Shown: in pieces, positions 9,001 to 16,352 of the stretch
How the letters are laid out: every line of letters starts with the position of its first letter
Numbering within the stretch: position 1 is the first letter of the stretch
From: an uncultured Bacteroides sp.
GTDB taxonomy: Bacteria > Bacteroidota > Bacteroidia > Bacteroidales > Bacteroidaceae
Length of the DNA: 27,100 nt
Assembly: GCA_947071285.1 (NCBI GenBank)
Contig: CAMTFK010000042.1
Span: 1 to 27,100, forward strand
Direction: 5' to 3'
Made by a program: the position numbers and the translations under genes
Notes under the pieces: generated by a model
The model's input: the letters and a program-made list of their open reading frames with translations, nothing else
The model's database searches: none
Told to the model about the DNA's origin: nothing

Positions 9001-9175
9001 CACCCTTCCGGCAAGCCTTACGCAAAAGGCTAAGATTGAGCGGGTTCGTTTCTATGTATCGGCCAATGACCTGTTCTGTCTGAGTCATTATCCTGACGGT
9101 TGGGATCCTGAACGCGGAACTACCTCTTATGCTATGACCACTTCGGTGTTGTTTGGTCTGAATATTAATTTTTAA
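6035..9175 (+). CDS. SusC-family TonB-dependent outer-membrane transporter
   Basis: Outer-membrane importer of 1046 residues, standard for SusC-like proteins. The signal peptide core is ATLILVCSFFSIFIASANG (about 21-39). A carboxypeptidase-D-regulatory-like domain follows (about 48-120, ITGYVQDAQGEPVIGASIRV), then the TonB-box region DEVVVIGYG (126-134), a plug domain to about 255 (including LIVVDGIPVDN and SIYGSRAAAGVILVTTK), and a long beta barrel ending in an aromatic residue (LNINF). It should import a ligand held by the SusD lipoprotein encoded 12 bases downstream, using TonB energy. The ATG at 6035 is the first in frame; ATG 6041 or 6071 (MKPSQLGR) would give a more ordinary signal peptide. 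The palindrome upstream hints at its own control point. Substrate unknown. Confidence 0.96.
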   Translation: MDMIHSLLGTFRMKPSQLGRATLILVCSFFSIFIASANGIEDSSGTEREITGYVQDAQGEPVIGASIRVKGTTVGTITDVSGRYTVKVTNESTLVISFVGYRTEEVKVGNHNTIDIILQEDSELIDEVVVIGYGTAKKKDLTGAAANIKGDKVAERRTTQLATALQGAVSGVLVTRSSGEPGAGASNILVRGVTTIGDSSPLIVVDGIPVDNINDVNANDVESITVLKDAASASIYGSRAAAGVILVTTKRATEKDLRISYNFEYGIEIPTAQPKQVDFQRYLEMVNELKYNDNPAGGLYTVYTEDQVNNWVKNNKTDPDNYPITDWYDLLIKGSAPRQTHTLNLVGGSKNVKTRASLSYEKVDGLYKDAENYYERYMARLNNDLTFSKYLAASLDLNVKYTKNHEPMFSDVWNSILVASPAYAWQWEHGGLADVKGGNNLYGRLVEGGYNETYSTKIGGRVSIDFTPFKDLKISAVLAPDFSISKGKKFQKKAGFTSQDDPTTIIGTFAGCGSTKLTEKRADSRSLTTQFIANYMKKFGKHDFNIMLGYENYYYHHETMGASSDHYDLDSYPYLDAGPKDYLANSGSAYENAYRSFFGRVMYSFNHRYLLQVNVRRDGSSRFHKDSRWGTFPSVSAGWIISEEPFMEKINGKTLSFLKLRASIGTLGNERIGNYPYVSLMEFTNSLFYNKADASESTYYKGAAQIQYPIRNLTWETTETYDIGVDARFFDGRLSFVGDYYYKRTKDMLLDLEIPKYMGYSNPSQNAGKMHTRGYDLELSWNDRIGEFTYGISANLSDYISKMDDLSGTQFMGDQVKMTGSLFDEWYGYISEGLFQTQEELDKSATLNSNTQVGDVKYKDISGPDGVPDGIISPEYDRVLLGNSQPRFMYGGTLSAAYKGFDFSTAFQGIGKQKVRMNSKMVQPYHNQWGSIPAIIDGNYWSSFNSEIENLAARYPRLTYQNNDSNNAMSTFWMFNGSYFRLKNITLGYTLPASLTQKAKIERVRFYVSANDLFCLSHYPDGWDPERGTTSYAMTTSVLFGLNINF

Positions 9176-9187
9176 TGGATTAGAGCA

Positions 9188-10894
9188 ATGAAAAATATAT
9201 ATATTATACTGACAGTATTTGCACTTTCATTGGTATCGTGCAACAGCTTAGACCTGTATCCACTAGACCAAGGTTCAAGTGAAACCTGGTACAGTAACGA
9301 AACCGAGTATGAAATGGCGGTGAATGATTTGTATCGCACTGCATTTTGGCCTGTTGCCAAAGAAGCTTGGTCTGATGACTACCTTTATCGTGACGTTGCC
9401 GGTCCTGACATTGTCGATGGAACGTTAAACAGTGAAACAAATACGTCCGGTAGTGTTGAGCTGGCAACATTCTATACCAACCAATACAAGGCCATTGCCC
9501 GTTCCAATGCTATCATCGCTAATTTGGATCGTGGTCGTGAAAATGGAATCAATGAGGCTACTCTGTTGTCCTATGAAGCCCAGGCACGTTTTTCACGTGC
9601 TGCACATTATGCTATGCTGGTCTTTGCTTTTGGTGATGTAGTCTATGTGGAAGATCTGTTAACTATTGAAGCCGCATCTAAAATGGCACGGTCACCTAAA
9701 GCCGATGTGATTAAAATCATTTATGATGATTTTGATTATGCTGCTGAACATCTTCCGGCTTCTTACACCGGAAAACAGGTAGCAACCAAAGGTGCCGCTT
9801 TGGCATTGAAAGCACGCTATGCGTTGTATTTCGGTGATTATGAGATCGCTGCTACAGCAGCAAAAGCGTGTATGGATCTGGGTGTTTATAAGCTTCATAA
9901 AGATTATGGAGATTTATTCTATACGAAGAATGCTGAAGAGTCAATCTTTTTATTGCCTCGTTCAACAGCTCTCCTGATTGGTAATATCGGCGATGCAAAA
10001 AGCTACTACCCACGTACAGCGGGCGGTTTTTCGAGCAAGGTTCCTTCGTGGGCACTACTTGCAGCTTACGAGTGTACCGATGGTAAGTTGATTGATGAGT
10101 CGCCTCTATTTGATTCTCACAATCCTTTTCAGAATCGAGATCCTCGCTGCACAGCTTCGATCGTGGAATTTGGAAGTGAGTTCGTTGGCTATGAATATAA
10201 CCCTCATCCGGAGGTTACTAAAGTAATGGACTATTCAACAGGGAAGCTGGTGAATAACAATGATACTCGTGCCAGAGCTCAGTTTGCTTCCTTTACCGGT
10301 TTGGTTTGGAGAAAGTCAGTTGACAGAACGTGGGGGCCCGATACCAATTTTACCCCCGAGAATGACCTGATAATTATCCGGTATGCCGATGTGCTTTTGA
10401 TCTATGCTGAGGCTAAGATTGAGTTGAACCAGATTGACCAAAGCGTTTTGGATGCTATTAATCAGGTGCGTGCACGTGCCTATGGCGTGGAATTGAGTGA
10501 TGTTTCTAATTATCCTGCTATTACAACAACTAATCAGAAAGAACTCCGAACGGTTCTTCGTCGTGAACGGCGTGTTGAGTTGGCCTTTGAGGGGCTTCGC
10601 TATTACGATTTGATTCGTTGGGGATTGGCTCAAAAAGCGTTGAATAAACCAAACTGTGGTGTACTCTATCCCGGAAATGAATTGATAGATAAAGTGGTAA
10701 AACCGGGACATTGGTTCTGGCCTTATGCTCCAGAAATAGATGAAGATGGTATTGCTGATTTTTCAAGAATGGTAAGCGATGGCTATGTACAGGTTTGTTC
10801 TAAGGGAGCTTTCTCTGAAAGACAATATTTATGGCCTATTCCGGCGAAAGAGCTGGTGATTAATCCTAATATGACTCAGAATCCAGGATATTAG
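9188..10894 (+). CDS. SusD-family nutrient-binding outer-membrane lipoprotein
   Basis: SusD/RagB-type surface lipoprotein of 568 residues. The lipoprotein signal ends in the lipobox LVSC with the lipidated Cys at residue 18. Helical TPR-like segments run through the N-terminal half (for example AIARSNAIIANLD and EAQARFSRAAHYAMLVFAFGDVVYV), and the C-terminal SusD region has the usual RRERRVELAFEGLRYYDLIRWG block. It caps the SusC pore and binds the ligand outside the cell. It is tightly coupled to susC (12-base gap). After its stop comes a stem-loop (10924-10978) that separates susCD from the enzyme genes. The ligand cannot be predicted from the sequence. Confidence 0.95.
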   Translation: MKNIYIILTVFALSLVSCNSLDLYPLDQGSSETWYSNETEYEMAVNDLYRTAFWPVAKEAWSDDYLYRDVAGPDIVDGTLNSETNTSGSVELATFYTNQYKAIARSNAIIANLDRGRENGINEATLLSYEAQARFSRAAHYAMLVFAFGDVVYVEDLLTIEAASKMARSPKADVIKIIYDDFDYAAEHLPASYTGKQVATKGAALALKARYALYFGDYEIAATAAKACMDLGVYKLHKDYGDLFYTKNAEESIFLLPRSTALLIGNIGDAKSYYPRTAGGFSSKVPSWALLAAYECTDGKLIDESPLFDSHNPFQNRDPRCTASIVEFGSEFVGYEYNPHPEVTKVMDYSTGKLVNNNDTRARAQFASFTGLVWRKSVDRTWGPDTNFTPENDLIIIRYADVLLIYAEAKIELNQIDQSVLDAINQVRARAYGVELSDVSNYPAITTTNQKELRTVLRRERRVELAFEGLRYYDLIRWGLAQKALNKPNCGVLYPGNELIDKVVKPGHWFWPYAPEIDEDGIADFSRMVSDGYVQVCSKGAFSERQYLWPIPAKELVINPNMTQNPGY

Positions 10895-10923
10895 TTCATA
10901 AATTGTTTTATCTAAAGAATGAT

Positions 10924-10978
10924 ATAAGTGGCAGAGCTAATGGTAGTATGGAAAAATATCTGGAGTTCTGCTACTTAT
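10924..10978 (+). terminator. Stem-loop after susD, possible attenuator or mRNA-stabilising hairpin
   Basis: ATAAGTGGCAGAGCT (10924-10938) pairs with AGTTCTGCTACTTAT (10964-10978) as a 15-bp stem with two G-U pairs and a 25-base loop, followed by TTTT. Because the same-strand enzyme genes follow at 11004 with no good TAnnTTTG promoter in the gap, partial termination or protection of susCD mRNA is more likely than full termination. Confidence 0.5.
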
Positions 10979-11003
10979 TTTCAGTGAATAATGTATATTA
11001 GCA

Positions 11004-12128
11004 ATGAAGAAATTCATCTTTTTCTGTTTTATAATCTGTAGTTGGACAACGGGATTACATGCTCAGCGCGTCTTTATAGCTCATCGAGGTGTCAATATGC
11101 ATGGCACAATTGCCGGAGAGAATTCTTTGGAGGCTATTTCATTGGCCAAACGCGCCGGTTTTCAAGCTATTGAGACTGATGTACGCCTGTCAGCTGATGG
11201 ATATCTGGTAGTGATGCATGACAGTACACTAAACCGTACCTGCCTGAATGCAGACGGAACAACACTCTCCGTTCAAGTTCCGGTTAAAACAAAGACACTT
11301 ATAGAACTGAAACAGGATTTTATCTTAAAGGCTGATAAATCGGAAATGAGAAGTCGAATACCGACATTAAAGGAATTTCTAACCGGATGTAAACGGAACG
11401 GACTTTATACATTTATTGAACCTAAATTGCTCGATGAAACTGGTCGGTATTATAAAGATATAATCGCTCTTGCAGATGAAGTGCTTGGAAAGGGAAATTA
11501 CGTTATTACTTCCAATAATCGTGCTAATGAGATTATTCGAGATCTTGGAGTTTACGATGTCCGGTTAATGGGAATTTTATATCAGACTGTCTTTGAAAAG
11601 ATACAGAACCAAGGAGATTGTATTATGGCTATTAGTGCTTCCCGCTTTGATGAGGATGAGTATGACCGATACGCTGCATTAGCCAAGTCGCATGGTCTTA
11701 TGAGAGAATCACATGCTGACAAATTCGTGCATTTCAATAAAATTAATCGTAATGATATTAATTTCATCTCCACGGATTTGTTGGCTCCCGACCTGAACGG
11801 TCAGGGTATCCTTTTGGTTGATAAACATGAAATTAAAGATTTTATTTGCCCGACCATAACTACGGTTGGGAATATATTGCTAAAAAAGAATCAAACGGTA
11901 GCACTCAACGAGCCGTTACCTTGCGTAACCTTTGGTGGAATCTATTTAGAGATTGAACTGAAAGGAAACGTTGAAATTGAGTTGGGAAATCAGATTTTTA
12001 ATGTGAAAACCGGAAATATTGGTAAACATCAAGTTCTTATATATAATACTTCTCCGGTATTTAAGGTTAAGTCGCTTTCTGATGAATCTGAAATTAAGAG
12101 ACTAATGTTGAAAATCGTACAATTTTGA
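11004..12128 (+). CDS. Secreted glycerophosphodiester phosphodiesterase family protein
   Basis: GDPD-family phosphodiesterase of 374 residues with a signal peptide ending near residue 20 (TTGLHA), so it acts in the periplasm or is exported. The catalytic and metal residues typical of the family are visible: H27-R28 (AHRG), E39 (ENS), E57 and D59 (IETDV) and H72-D73 (MHDSTLNR). The family hydrolyses glycerophosphodiesters to glycerol 3-phosphate and an alcohol. Residues from about 285 on form an extra C-terminal, beta-rich stretch of roughly 85 residues beyond the catalytic barrel, possibly a substrate-binding or packing domain; I do not recognise it. In the locus it sits after susD and with the alkaline phosphatase would release a free alcohol or polyol plus phosphate. 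The real substrate may be a diester other than a phospholipid head group. Confidence 0.88.
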   Translation: MKKFIFFCFIICSWTTGLHAQRVFIAHRGVNMHGTIAGENSLEAISLAKRAGFQAIETDVRLSADGYLVVMHDSTLNRTCLNADGTTLSVQVPVKTKTLIELKQDFILKADKSEMRSRIPTLKEFLTGCKRNGLYTFIEPKLLDETGRYYKDIIALADEVLGKGNYVITSNNRANEIIRDLGVYDVRLMGILYQTVFEKIQNQGDCIMAISASRFDEDEYDRYAALAKSHGLMRESHADKFVHFNKINRNDINFISTDLLAPDLNGQGILLVDKHEIKDFICPTITTVGNILLKKNQTVALNEPLPCVTFGGIYLEIELKGNVEIELGNQIFNVKTGNIGKHQVLIYNTSPVFKVKSLSDESEIKRLMLKIVQF

Positions 12129-12154
12129 AAATACTATTATAACATATTATCATC

Positions 12155-13525
12155 ATGGAATTAATGAAAACGTATACAGAAAAAGAAAGGCAAATAGAAG
12201 TCATCAATGACGTTGATGTCTTGGTTGTTGGTGGTGGCCCTGCCGGTGTCGGTGCTGCTATCGGTGCTGCCAAGGCCGGAGCTTCGACCATGCTTGTTGA
12301 GGCGATGGGGGCGTTTGGTGGCATGTGGACCAATGGTCTGGTAATCACATTGGCTGGGTTCAACAGTTGGTTGCGTCCTTATCGCCGTTGTGTAGATGGT
12401 GTTATGGGTGAATGGATTGCAATGGCTGAAAAGAAGGGAGGAGTTGAAAATAACCGTAGTTGGGTACTGAGCTCTGACCCTGAGATTATGAAACTGACTG
12501 CTGATGAACTACTGTTGAAATATCAGGTAAGATGTCTGTTGCATACCTGGATGGCCGATGTCATTGTTGAAGAGAATAAAGTGAAGGGTGCCATTGTAGA
12601 GAATGTAGATGGGCGTAAAGCAATTATGGCTAAGATCGTAGTGGATTGTACCGGAAATGGGGATGTCATAGCGCGTGCCGGAGCCGGATTTAATATATCA
12701 CCTGAACTTCAGCCCATGACATTACCTTTTTTTCTTGCGGAAGTTAACCCACAGGGAAGTGTAGACTACGAAGATGAATTGACAATACCATTTGGTCCCG
12801 ATCCCGGCTTCTTAGGGAAAGAATTGTTAACTGAATATACCTCGCGAAGGAGAGATGTCGGAATTGACCGTGAGATGCTCAGTAATGCCTGTGAGGCCGG
12901 TGAACTTCCTTTCTTTGGTGGTCCCTGGTTTGGCGGTTTAAGAAAAAACTATCCTTGGGTTAATACGACACGTGTTTATGGATCGGCGGTTAATGCAAAC
13001 GAGCTGACTGCTGCTGAAATGGAGGCACGTAGTGATGCTCACCGTATTGTCAACTATTACAAAAAACATTGCAAAGGCTTTGAGAATAGTTGGATTATGA
13101 ATACTTCGGCCACCATTGGCATTCGCGAAACCCGTAGGCTTGATGGGGTCTATACCATGACCAAAAATGACATTGTATCCAACTGTAAGTTTGAGGACTC
13201 AATAGCATTGGGTGTTTGGCCCATTGATGTGCATCCTCCTAAAAATCAAAACGGTATGCATGACATGTATGTACCTCTTCCATTCCAAATACCTTATCGC
13301 AGTTTGTTACCTGCCAAGATTAATAATTTGCTGGTTGGTGGTCGTTGTATCTCGGTTGATCGTGAGGCTCTCGGCACTGTCAGGGTTGGGGCTACTTGTG
13401 GAGCTACAGGACATGCAGCCGGTGTGGCGGCAGCTTTGGCGGCGCAAACGGGAAGTACTCCCCGTAATCTCTCTTACAATGAGGTTCGGAAAGAAATATT
13501 GAATCAAAAGGCTATTATTGAATAA
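12155..13525 (+). CDS. FAD-dependent oxidoreductase (FAD_oxidored family)
   Basis: Flavoprotein of 456 residues. The Rossmann FAD motif is VLVVGGGPAGVGAAIGAAKAG (G26, G28 and G31), with E49 at the end of the second strand to hold the ribose. The C-terminal block LLVGGRCISVDREALGTVRVG, followed by GATGHAAGVAAALA, is characteristic of this family, which is common in Bacteroidota carbohydrate loci but rarely characterised. No signal peptide or membrane segment is present, so it is probably cytoplasmic, unlike most enzymes around it. It could oxidise the imported sugar or polyol or a derivative. ATG 12164 is an alternative start. The gene lies 26 bases after the GDPD gene and 17 bases before the MBL gene. 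Substrate unknown. Confidence 0.85.
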   Translation: MELMKTYTEKERQIEVINDVDVLVVGGGPAGVGAAIGAAKAGASTMLVEAMGAFGGMWTNGLVITLAGFNSWLRPYRRCVDGVMGEWIAMAEKKGGVENNRSWVLSSDPEIMKLTADELLLKYQVRCLLHTWMADVIVEENKVKGAIVENVDGRKAIMAKIVVDCTGNGDVIARAGAGFNISPELQPMTLPFFLAEVNPQGSVDYEDELTIPFGPDPGFLGKELLTEYTSRRRDVGIDREMLSNACEAGELPFFGGPWFGGLRKNYPWVNTTRVYGSAVNANELTAAEMEARSDAHRIVNYYKKHCKGFENSWIMNTSATIGIRETRRLDGVYTMTKNDIVSNCKFEDSIALGVWPIDVHPPKNQNGMHDMYVPLPFQIPYRSLLPAKINNLLVGGRCISVDREALGTVRVGATCGATGHAAGVAAALAAQTGSTPRNLSYNEVRKEILNQKAIIE

Positions 13526-13542
13526 AATAACAAGAAGATACT

Positions 13543-14784
13543 ATGAATATCCCATTTAAAATACCGGTTATAGCATTATTAGTTCTCTTTTCAATGACTA
13601 TTCGGGCTCAGGAAGTAAAAATAGGTAAGGTATTACCTGCGTGGAAGGAAGGCTATCTTGATATTCATGCCATCAACACTGGACAAGGGGAGTGTACTTT
13701 CTTTATATTACCCGACGGTACTACGATGTTGGTTGATGCCGGTGAAATTAGAGAAAAAGCACCCAACATTGTGCCACAAAAACCAAATGAAGAAATAGCT
13801 CCTTATGAAACCTATGCAAAATATATTGCACATTTCATGAAGGGAACTAAACAGAAGGCAATTGACTATATGCTTCTGACTCACTTTCATATCGATCACA
13901 TGGGTGAAATTAATAAAGGATGCAAGTGGGCGGAGAATAAGGCTTATCAGCTAACCGGTATATCTGGTGTAGGCGATTGTATCCCCTTTAGGAAGGCCAT
14001 TGACCGTGGTTGGCCGGACTATAACGATCCAATAGCGCCTATAAGTAAAGCATTTCCGAACTATTTGAATTTTATAAAATGGCAGAAGGAGAAAAATGGT
14101 ATGGAGATTGAGCAATTTAAAGTTGGCAAAAAAGATCAGCTTGTGCTTGTTCATAATGCTGCTAAATATCCCACTTTCGAAATTCGTAATATAGCGGCCA
14201 ACGGACGTGTGTGGATTGGGGTTGAAGATATTGAGCGTAATTATTTCATTCCCACTGACCAACTGTCCAAAAGTGAATGGCCGGATGAAAACCAGTGTTC
14301 CATTGTTTTTCGTGTTTCTTATGGCAAATTTGATTACTTTACCGGGGCAGACTTACCTGCCGTAACCACTTTAGACTGGCAGAATTTGGAATTGCCGGTT
14401 GGCTCGGTGACGGGTCCGGTAGAAGCATGTAAGAGTAATCATCACATGAATTACGATGCGATGGGCGTTACACTTCTCAAAGCTCTTCGGCCCCAGGTCG
14501 TTGTAGTTCATAATCGCAAGGCACAGCAGCCGGATATTGAAGTGTTGCGTCGTATTCTTTCTGCGACAAAGGCTTATCCAGGAAAGAAGGATGTATTTTC
14601 AACCAACTTCCATCCTGCAACAGCGCTTGTTGCCTATCCTAACACCAAACAGATGGCTGCTAAGCAGGGACATATTGTAATTCGCGTACAACCCGGAGGT
14701 AATGAATTTTATGTCTATGCCCTCGATGATACAAGTGACAACTATGCTGTGACCTCCATTCATGGACCTTATATCTGTAATTAA
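13543..14784 (+). CDS. Secreted metallo-beta-lactamase-fold hydrolase
   Basis: MBL-fold protein of 413 residues with a signal peptide ending near residue 23 (FSMTIRAQ). The metal motif HFHIDH gives H114, H116, D118 and H119, preceded by LVDAGE (D65). A later FTGADLP segment and SNHHMNYDA supply plausible further ligands. The order of motifs (an INTGQGECTFFILPDG opening and a FRVSYGKFDYFTGADL core) resembles the ComEC-type branch of the fold, which includes phosphodiesterase-like enzymes. Here it is a free exported enzyme with no membrane domain. It could be another phosphodiester- or ester-cleaving enzyme of this locus, but the fold also covers lactonases and thioesterases, so the substrate is open. 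The stop lies 20 bases before the symporter start. Confidence 0.82.
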   Translation: MNIPFKIPVIALLVLFSMTIRAQEVKIGKVLPAWKEGYLDIHAINTGQGECTFFILPDGTTMLVDAGEIREKAPNIVPQKPNEEIAPYETYAKYIAHFMKGTKQKAIDYMLLTHFHIDHMGEINKGCKWAENKAYQLTGISGVGDCIPFRKAIDRGWPDYNDPIAPISKAFPNYLNFIKWQKEKNGMEIEQFKVGKKDQLVLVHNAAKYPTFEIRNIAANGRVWIGVEDIERNYFIPTDQLSKSEWPDENQCSIVFRVSYGKFDYFTGADLPAVTTLDWQNLELPVGSVTGPVEACKSNHHMNYDAMGVTLLKALRPQVVVVHNRKAQQPDIEVLRRILSATKAYPGKKDVFSTNFHPATALVAYPNTKQMAAKQGHIVIRVQPGGNEFYVYALDDTSDNYAVTSIHGPYICN

Positions 14785-14803
14785 TACACTAAAACCCGAT
14801 ACC

Positions 14804-16348
14804 ATGCAATTATTAGATTGGATTATAGTAATTCTATTTTTGGGAGCCTTGACAATGATAGGTTTCCTCTTCTCTCGTAAAAATAAAAATGTTGAAGATT
14901 ATTTCCTTGGCGGGCGAAGTATGCCGACGTGGTTGGTAGCTTTTGCTGCGGTTGGAACATCAATCAGTGCCGGTACATTTGTTGGCGCACCTCAAATTGC
15001 TTTCGACGGTAACTTTACTTATATCATGCTTAGTGTTGGGGCGATAATTGGTGGCTTAATGGCAGCTTATATTATTTTGCCTGCCCTTTATAAAGCCAAT
15101 ACGATAACCATTTATGGTTATTTGGGTAATCGTTTTGGTGATGGCGCTAAAACGGCGACCAGTATCATGTTCTTGTTGGGGCAATTGCTTACGTCAGGCT
15201 CACGCCTTTTCATTGCTGCCATTGCGGTGTCTGTAATGCTTTATAATGATATATTGTTTCCTAACCTGATTGCTTCGATTGTGATTCTTGGCATTGTTAG
15301 TACAATTTATACAATGGCTGGAGGCATAAAAGGATTGATTTATATTGATACGATTCAAATTCTGCTCGTAATCGGTACTGGTCTGGTTGCCATTTATTTG
15401 TTATTTAGTGCCATTCCGCTATCGTTGGGTGAGATTGTCAATGTGCTTGAAAATACGGAGTCCGGTGACAAGCTACAGGTGATTGATCCGAAGTTGTCAC
15501 TAACCGAACCCTATAATTTGATTGGTGCTCTTTTTGCCTGTGCCATCTTTAAGTTTGCACAATATAGTACGGATCAGGAATTTGTACAGCGCCAACTGAC
15601 CTGCAAGTCTGTGAAAAAGGCAGCAAGTTCACTTGTATATTCTCAGGTTATCTCTCTTCCCGTTGTTGTGATCTTTATGATCATCGGATCGTTGTTGTAT
15701 GTGTTCTATTCACGTCCGGAGCTACTTGGTGCAACCGCGCCGAGTGACATGTTAAATGATAGCCGTCAGGTATTCCCGCAATATATGTTCAACCACATGC
15801 CAACGGGTGTTCTCGGTCTGATGGTGGTAGGGCTACTTGCTGCTGCATTGTCAAGCTTTAATTCGGCCATTAATTCAATGACCAGTAGCTTGTTCTCCGA
15901 TCTTTATCTTCCTTGGAGACAAAAACGCGATAAGGGTAATGTGAAAGTTAAGTCAGAGTTGAAGGAATCACGTTTCCTTGTAGTCATTATGGGGATTGTA
16001 TTGACGGCTTTTGCTATTATTGCTGCTTTGATGCAAGAAGCAGGCGATCAGTCGTTGGTTGATTTTGCGCTTGGCATCATGAGTTTCTCCTATGCCGGCA
16101 TGTTGGGGATATTCCTTTGTGCTGTCTTGACCCGTCGTGGCAATGTTTATAGTGTGGTAGCCGCATTGGTTACCGGCTGTTTGGTAGTTCTGCTTCTTCA
16201 ACCCGGCATTTTGGGCTGGTGGAGCACAGCTTTATTCGGTGCAACTCTCAAGCTGGCCTGGCCTTGGTGGGTTGTTGTTGGTGGTAGTATCAGTTTCCTT
16301 GTTTGTTGTATTGGAAAGAAAAAAGAATTGGTTAACTATAATGAATAG
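14804..16348 (+). CDS. Sodium:solute symporter (SSS family)
   Basis: Inner-membrane transporter of about 514 residues with roughly 13-14 hydrophobic helices, as in the SSS/SGLT family (TC 2.A.21). Family features include ENVEDY-like NKNVEDYFLGGRSMPTW after helix 1, the AAVGTSISAGTFVG stretch of the sodium-site helix, GLIYIDTIQILL and a long SSFNSAINSMTSSLFSDLY segment. It would import a small released solute such as a sugar, polyol or organic acid with Na+. An in-frame ATG at 14762 overlaps the MBL gene by 23 bases; the ATG at 14804 places the first helix right at the N terminus and is preferred. It is the only inner-membrane importer in the locus, so it is the likely route from periplasm to cytoplasm for the product. 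Specificity unknown. Confidence 0.92.
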   Translation: MQLLDWIIVILFLGALTMIGFLFSRKNKNVEDYFLGGRSMPTWLVAFAAVGTSISAGTFVGAPQIAFDGNFTYIMLSVGAIIGGLMAAYIILPALYKANTITIYGYLGNRFGDGAKTATSIMFLLGQLLTSGSRLFIAAIAVSVMLYNDILFPNLIASIVILGIVSTIYTMAGGIKGLIYIDTIQILLVIGTGLVAIYLLFSAIPLSLGEIVNVLENTESGDKLQVIDPKLSLTEPYNLIGALFACAIFKFAQYSTDQEFVQRQLTCKSVKKAASSLVYSQVISLPVVVIFMIIGSLLYVFYSRPELLGATAPSDMLNDSRQVFPQYMFNHMPTGVLGLMVVGLLAAALSSFNSAINSMTSSLFSDLYLPWRQKRDKGNVKVKSELKESRFLVVIMGIVLTAFAIIAALMQEAGDQSLVDFALGIMSFSYAGMLGIFLCAVLTRRGNVYSVVAALVTGCLVVLLLQPGILGWWSTALFGATLKLAWPWWVVVGGSISFLVCCIGKKKELVNYNE

Positions 16349-16352
16349 AGTA

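Noticed and set aside
14762..14803. Longer N terminus for the symporter overlapping the MBL gene
   Set aside because: The extra 14 residues are not membrane-like, and ATG 14804 starts just before the first helix, as in the family.
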